From the NCBI GenBank assembly GCA_020634455.1, contig JACKBQ010000001.1:2418001-2482000 (forward strand): a DNA stretch of 64,000 nucleotides, read 5' to 3'. This DNA is from Ardenticatenaceae bacterium (GTDB lineage Bacteria > Chloroflexota > Anaerolineae > Promineifilales > Promineifilaceae). A program made the position numbers and the translations under genes. Below are positions 59,844 to 64,000 of the stretch, piece by piece; position 1 is the stretch's first letter; each line of letters begins with the position of its first letter. The notes below the pieces were generated by a model. It worked only from the letters and a program-made list of their open reading frames with translations, searched no databases and was not told the origin of the DNA.

Positions 59844-61784
59844 ATGAGCAGAAAATTAAAATTAATTTTGAAGCATAGTTCAGTTCGTATCCTTTTTTTT
59901 ATTGCGTGTCTCTTGACATTAGCATTATCACCCTTCATTGATGTCCCAGCTTTTGCTGCAACCACACCGAATGTTTTGTGGACTGCCGGAGGTTTGGATG
60001 CGGGTAACACGGGAGCAGGTCAGGCGGCCCGCATTGCAACCGACGCTTCGGGTAATGTAGCCGTGGTGTCCGGTCCAATCGGTGGCCGTAATCTGGCCGT
60101 AACATCGTATACCGCAGCCGGGTCTTTTCGCTGGCGCAGCACCGTTACCCCGGCAACAGGTACATTCGTAGGAGATTGGGTGGCCGCCGCGCCCAACGGT
60201 GATTTTGTAGCCATTGGGCATAATCAAGACTCTCAAGGCCGACCAATTATCAGCACGATGGTTCGGTACGCCTCCGACGGATCGCTTCTCTGGCGAGTAG
60301 ACTTCTCTGCCCCATTCTACCCCGCCGTTGCCCGACTCCTGGTTGACGCCGCAGGCAACGAATATGTAGCCTGGAGTGCAGTTGGGAGCGGCATCTTCGT
60401 ACAAAAATATAGTCCATCCGGTGCTTTGCTCTGGTCACAACAAAACCTGGCAAATGGTGGCTTTGCTGTCGCTTCCTCGTTAGCCCTAAGCCCAGATGGT
60501 GCGGATGTCGTGGTATCGGGGAGTGTCTCTGGAGGTGCGATTTGGATTACAGCCTTATACGACACAGCATCGGGTGCACAACGTTGGGGCGTAGCGGCGA
60601 GTGAGGGCACGGCTGCCCGCGATGTTGTCGTGGACGCAACACGGGTATACGTTACCGGTCAGGGCGTCACCGGCGCAGGCACGCCCGCCATCACTTATCA
60701 TCTAACCGTAATTGCCTATGACCGGGCGACTGGAGCACGACTGTGGCGCACAGATAAGAAGCCGACAGATGGCACCAGTGGCGCTGGCCTTTGGTTAACT
60801 TTATCGCCCGATGGCAGCCTGGTTGCAACCGGCTATGCAAATCGTGGGTTCCTGGATTGGTACACAGTGGCGTTCGAGACCACCGGGGCGGTTCGGTGGG
60901 AGGCCATTCGAGACGGGGGCCTAAACACAGATGAGATACCTGCCGGGGTTTTCGTTTTGACAGACGGCACCACAGTAGTGACGGGGCGGGGTGGCCCCAA
61001 TCTCCCCGGTGGATTTATCCCAGGTGTAACGGTCGGCTATAGCCCCAATGGCACGTTTTTATGGGAAGCTTTTTCCAATTTGGCCACTGTTTGGGCTACG
61101 GCTCTTCCGAACGGCACCGTTTGTGCCACCGGCGGTTACGATGCGCTTATTACTTGCTGGCAAGTTTCCGGCGGCGTCATTAGCACCCCGACACCGACCC
61201 CCGGACTACCTACCAGTACACCTGTCCCGCCCACGCCAACCAACACACCTGCGCCTGTCAACAGCACTGGTTTTCTGTCGCCCTCTGCCAATGCGGCCCA
61301 GACAACTGGTGCAGGTGACAACAACGGTTACCAAACCAGCCCTGCAAATGCTTATGCCAATGATTCAGTGGTCGCAACGGATCTGAATAGCGGCAAGAAT
61401 AACAGTACGTCCTGTACAAATAGCGGCAAGGATAGGCACCTCTTTTACAACTTCAATTTCAACATTCCTTCGGCCGCGGTCATCCAAGGTATTCAGGTGC
61501 GTCTTGATGCGCGCGTTGACGATACAAACGGGGCTCCAAACATTTGCGTGGAACTCTCATGGGACGGAGGTGCAACGTGGACCGTAGCAAAGACCACGCC
61601 AACATTAAGCAGTACGGAAACCACGTATATTCTCGGCGATTCATTGGACACGTGGAGTCGTGCATGGAGTTCCGGCAACTTGAGTAACGCAAATTTCCGA
61701 ATACGTGTCACTGACGTGGCGAGCAATACTAGGCGCGATTTCTTCCTTGATTACCTGGCAGTAAATGTGACCTATCAACCGTAA
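59844..61784 (+). CDS. Secreted PQQ-like beta-propeller protein with C-terminal galactose-binding-like domain
   Basis: 646 residues. Signal peptide (ILFFIACLLTLALSPFIDVPAFA). Seven or so blades with repeating DASGNVAVVSGP, YTAAGSFRWR, SPDGSLVATGY units (~35-440), a short Pro/Thr linker (TPTPGLPTSTPVPPTPTNTP), then a ~165-residue beta-sandwich (IQGIQVRLDARVDD, WDGGATWTVAKTT). No cofactor Trp-docking motif, so probably structural or binding. GAGGAGGG precedes the ATG. No ACGGCCGT occurs in it. Confidence 0.85.
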   Translation: MSRKLKLILKHSSVRILFFIACLLTLALSPFIDVPAFAATTPNVLWTAGGLDAGNTGAGQAARIATDASGNVAVVSGPIGGRNLAVTSYTAAGSFRWRSTVTPATGTFVGDWVAAAPNGDFVAIGHNQDSQGRPIISTMVRYASDGSLLWRVDFSAPFYPAVARLLVDAAGNEYVAWSAVGSGIFVQKYSPSGALLWSQQNLANGGFAVASSLALSPDGADVVVSGSVSGGAIWITALYDTASGAQRWGVAASEGTAARDVVVDATRVYVTGQGVTGAGTPAITYHLTVIAYDRATGARLWRTDKKPTDGTSGAGLWLTLSPDGSLVATGYANRGFLDWYTVAFETTGAVRWEAIRDGGLNTDEIPAGVFVLTDGTTVVTGRGGPNLPGGFIPGVTVGYSPNGTFLWEAFSNLATVWATALPNGTVCATGGYDALITCWQVSGGVISTPTPTPGLPTSTPVPPTPTNTPAPVNSTGFLSPSANAAQTTGAGDNNGYQTSPANAYANDSVVATDLNSGKNNSTSCTNSGKDRHLFYNFNFNIPSAAVIQGIQVRLDARVDDTNGAPNICVELSWDGGATWTVAKTTPTLSSTETTYILGDSLDTWSRAWSSGNLSNANFRIRVTDVASNTRRDFFLDYLAVNVTYQP

Positions 61785-61826
61785 AATAAAACAAAAGGCG
61801 CTCTCTTTGGGTTTTCGTCAGGTTTG

Positions 61827-61872
61827 CACCGAAGTTACGCTAATTTTTGTGGTAACTCGCGTAACTTCGGTG
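61827..61872. repeat. Perfect 14-bp hairpin CACCGAAGTTACGC
   Basis: Arms 61827-61840 and 61859-61872 with an 18-base loop. Outer GGTTTGC/GCAAACC adds a further seven pairs across bulges. May end the propeller transcript, 40 bases after its stop. Confidence 0.65.
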
Positions 61873-61954
61873 TTAAGCAAACCACAGAAAGTTCTTTAAA
61901 TACTGAGAGGCGATGCGTTTTCAAAAGTGACGAAACCTTTTTTATAATGACTTA

Positions 61955-62091
61955 AAGGTCTTTCCCGCTTTTACATAAAGGCAAGGTTAATTGTCGAGCC
62001 GCGTTGTGAAGTAAGCTTTGTTCAGGCGGGTTGTTGAGCCGTGATAAATTCGGAAAAGCCCCATGCTGTTTTTTCTGCATGGGGCTTTTTT
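61955..62091 (+). ncRNA. Candidate small RNA
   Basis: A TATAAT box at 61943-61948 and a strong intrinsic terminator ending at 62091 would define a transcript of about 140 bases with no credible ORF. No good -35 hexamer is seen at the right distance, so this is a guess from two boundary signals. Confidence 0.3.
62054..62091 (+). terminator. Intrinsic terminator
   Basis: AAAAGCCCCATGC pairs exactly with GCATGGGGCTTTT and runs into TT. Symmetric A- and T-tracts mean it can act on both strands. The best terminator in the window. Confidence 0.85.
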
Positions 62092-62514
62092 GTTATTGCA
62101 AGTTGGCATGTGGGGGATAGGGAGCGTGATTGCAGTTACGCTGCAGTGAATGATCTGTTTTGGTTGATTGTGGATGGATGCCAGTTAAGCTATCCGTGCT
62201 CCGTTTGCCATTTCTTCCATAGGGGCCGCGGACTAGCGAGGATAAACGCGGATTATGAACAGTTTTCCGCGTTTATTTGTGCTCCAATCAGCAACAACTG
62301 AAAAACCTTGGTCGCAAAAATGACCCGTGTGACGAACCACAAATTAATGCAAGCAAAACCGTTACTTTATTTGCCCGGGTGTAACTTACCCGCGAGAAGG
62401 TAAGAAAAATTGACAATCTGACAAAAAACGCCTCAGAAAAAAGAGAAGAAGAGGAGTAGTACATTTCAAAATCCTCTGTGGCCTTTAGAAAAAGCAAACA
62501 TAATGGAGCGGAAC

Positions 62515-63546
62515 ATGCGAGTAAGCGCACAGAAAAAACGACAATTTTTCCTGGGAATGACTGTTAGTGGATTATGCCTGGGCGGCATGTTTTTAATCAT
62601 TAAGCCAGCGGAAATTGTCCAGGCGATTCAGCAAGCTGAAGCACGTTATTTGTGGGGAACGGCCGTTTACTTGCTCATCTACCTCTTTTTGCGGGCGGTG
62701 CGCTGGCGCTTTTTGCTGGGCAACCGCATTACCCAAACCAAACTGTTTCACATGCAAAATATTGGCCAAATGCTCACGCAGCTGCTCCCATTCCGCCTGG
62801 GCGACGTGGCGCGGGCGATGCTGGTGGGGCAGCAGCCTGGCCTCACGGTGCCGCAGGGCGTTACTACCATGGTGGTGGAGCGGCTGCTGGACATGTTGCT
62901 GATGGTACTCTTGCTGCCGCTGGCGCTGCTGCAAATTGAAACGCTGCCCACCTGGCTGCGGCAAACGGCGCTGGTTTCTGGTGTGGCAACCGTGGGGTTG
63001 ATTCTCTTTTTGGTGATAGTGGCTAATAAACGGCCGTTGGCCCACAATATGCTCACCTGGTTGGGTAGCAAATGGAGCCGCCGCCGTAACGAAAAACTGC
63101 ACCAGCAACTTGATAATTTGCTAGACGGGTTAACCGCCTTTACCCATTGGCGCACTGCCTTGGGTCTGCTTAGCTTGAGCCTGCTTATCTGGGTGCCAGT
63201 CGTGCTGGCTTACAATGCTGCCCTGCAAGCTGTACACTTGCCAGCTTCCTTTATAAATGCCACCTTCATCATGATTGCGGGCGCTTTTGCGGTAGCTGCT
63301 CCCTCATCGCCGGGGCAGATCGGCGTTTTTCACATGGGCGTTATTGCCGCCATGACGGCGCTGGGCCTGCCCGCAGAGGCGGCCGCCTCGTTGGCCGTGC
63401 TGTACCATGCCATCAACTTTTTGCTGATGGTGCTGGCTGGCGTTGCGGGGCTGAACAGCATTCAGGTTTCAGTTACTGGCCTTACGCAGGCGCTCGGTTT
63501 TCGCGTGAGAACGCTTCCGCCAGAACTGGCAGATTCCATTTCATAA
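62515..63546 (+). CDS. Flippase-like membrane protein (LPG synthase N-terminal/UPF0104 family)
   Basis: 343 residues, about eight membrane helices. The pattern RWRFLLGNRITQTKLFHMQN, LLPFRLGDVARAMLVG and FAVAAPSSPGQIGVFHMG marks the UPF0104/AglD family, related to the flippase half of MprF. Probably moves lipids or lipid-linked sugars across the membrane. I start at the ATG at 62515, preceded by GGAGCGG; an ATG at 62503 is in frame. Sits between two Crp/Fnr paralogues. Confidence 0.9.
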   Translation: MRVSAQKKRQFFLGMTVSGLCLGGMFLIIKPAEIVQAIQQAEARYLWGTAVYLLIYLFLRAVRWRFLLGNRITQTKLFHMQNIGQMLTQLLPFRLGDVARAMLVGQQPGLTVPQGVTTMVVERLLDMLLMVLLLPLALLQIETLPTWLRQTALVSGVATVGLILFLVIVANKRPLAHNMLTWLGSKWSRRRNEKLHQQLDNLLDGLTAFTHWRTALGLLSLSLLIWVPVVLAYNAALQAVHLPASFINATFIMIAGAFAVAAPSSPGQIGVFHMGVIAAMTALGLPAEAAASLAVLYHAINFLLMVLAGVAGLNSIQVSVTGLTQALGFRVRTLPPELADSIS

Positions 63547-63574
63547 CCCACCGTCGCAAAAAAGGAACCCTCTC

Positions 63575-64000
63575 GTGCTCACTGAAACCGTTCTGAACCA
63601 ACTGCTTAAACATTACCCGGTCTTTCATCAAATTCCGGCAAATTTGCAGCACCAGGTTTTGCAAACGGCCGTTACCCACCACCTCCCAACCAATCACCTG
63701 CTTTTTCAGGAAGAGGACGTTTGCTGCAACTTTATCATGCCGATTTCAGGCAGCATCCGGGTGGTAAAGCCCGATGTGTCCGGGCGAGAAATTCTGCTTT
63801 ACCGCATTCGCCCCGGCGATAGCTGCATCCTCACCGTAAGCTGCTTGTTGGGCAACCAAGGGTACACGGCCTGCGGCATTTTAGATCGTCCGGTAACGGC
63901 CGTTGCCATACCCAAACCATTATTCATAGACCTAATCACCCAGTCCGAAACATTTCGCATTCACGTATTCCAATTTTTTGGCCAGCGATTGGCCGAACTC
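63575..64000 (+). CDS. Crp/Fnr-family transcriptional regulator (copy 2, cut by window end)
   Basis: 142 residues visible from a GTG start with AAGGA ten bases upstream. It begins VLTETVLNQLLKHYPVFHQI and shares FIMPISGSIRVVKPDVSGRE and SCLLGNQ with the copy at 58998, so the two are clear paralogues over the sensor barrel. The helix-turn-helix lies beyond the window. Starts 28 bases after the flippase-like gene, so they may be one transcript. Confidence 0.9.
   Translation, partial: MLTETVLNQLLKHYPVFHQIPANLQHQVLQTAVTHHLPTNHLLFQEEDVCCNFIMPISGSIRVVKPDVSGREILLYRIRPGDSCILTVSCLLGNQGYTACGILDRPVTAVAIPKPLFIDLITQSETFRIHVFQFFGQRLAEL

Larger units (their letters stand above)
61785..62514. other. 730-base spacer: hairpin, candidate small RNA, strong terminator
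   Basis: Holds a perfect 14-bp stem (61827-61872), TATAAT at 61943, a terminator at 62054-62091, an imperfect ATAAACGCGGA palindrome (62232-62276) and a CCTCTGTGGCC fragment (62473). An 86-residue ORF at 62041-62301 crosses the terminator and is not credible. No ACGGCCGT is present. Confidence 0.55.

Noticed and set aside
62041..62301. 86-residue ORF in the long spacer
   Set aside because: It runs through a strong intrinsic terminator and a palindromic repeat, starts with no good ribosome-binding site, and its composition is not protein-like.

Overview
The window (about 55% GC by eye) looks like a chromosomal segment from a free-living bacterium of the Chloroflexota, probably a heterotrophic Anaerolineae/Ardenticatenia-type lineage. 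That placement is an inference from gene content: BTAD/AAA/TPR giant regulators, DUF2723 and PIG-V-like membrane glycosyltransferases, a SpoVS homologue, surface proteins on Thr/Pro-rich stalks, Flp-type pilin, paired Crp/Fnr regulators, and no lipopolysaccharide genes. There is no rRNA or marker gene for a firm assignment, and I found no tRNA, rRNA, CRISPR array or intact transposase.

Layout. 0-6.3 kb: the end of an AlkZ/YcaQ-like DNA glycosylase, two tandem hybrid histidine kinases, a P-loop ATPase and a nitroreductase. 6.6-18.1 kb (mostly +): a LolA-like lipoprotein-carrier-fold protein with a MacB-like ABC transporter, prfA, a MaoC dehydratase, a class A penicillin-binding protein, a HAD hydrolase, a class V aminotransferase and an AhpD-like protein. 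18.1-29.8 kb (all -): membrane and small proteins, a TauE-type exporter, a 1183-residue SARP-like regulator, an oligopeptide-binding lipoprotein coupled to a surface zinc peptidase, and a stalked glycoside hydrolase. 30-39.4 kb: mixed housekeeping genes (quinone oxidoreductase, pilin, methyltransferase, NYN-LOTUS nuclease, ubiX, YhaM-like exoribonuclease, CinA/nucleotidyltransferase fusion, spoVS) with three parS-like sites. 39.4-40.1 kb: a gene-free AT-rich stretch with three phased DnaA boxes and short iterons, a candidate replication origin. 40.1-49 kb: an MrfA-like helicase carrying an HNH nuclease domain, an LRR-Roc-COR protein ending in an effector-associated-like domain, and a VapBC-type toxin-antitoxin pair, partly bracketed by two related 100-bp elements. 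49.1-52.5 kb: a NarX/NarL-type two-component operon with an MFS exporter. 52.7-64 kb: an ECF sigma/anti-sigma pair, cell-surface and glycosyltransferase genes, two paralogous Crp/Fnr regulators, a secreted beta-propeller protein and an LPG-synthase-like membrane protein.

Two genome-scale signals cut across the genes. First, the 8-mer palindrome ACGGCCGT occurs about 110 times (roughly 1 to 1.5 expected), inside genes in all three frames (read as Thr-Ala-Val, Asn/Asp-Gly-Arg or Arg-Pro) and between genes. It resembles HIP1 of cyanobacteria in behaviour but not in sequence. It is almost absent from 42.3-45.7 kb and 59.3-62.7 kb, which may be recent arrivals. Second, at least eight families of short inverted repeats sit at gene borders and have also invaded coding sequence: they form the linker of the ABC transporter, a linker in the helicase, the N-terminus of a lipoprotein, the tail of the nitroreductase and the stop codons of other genes.
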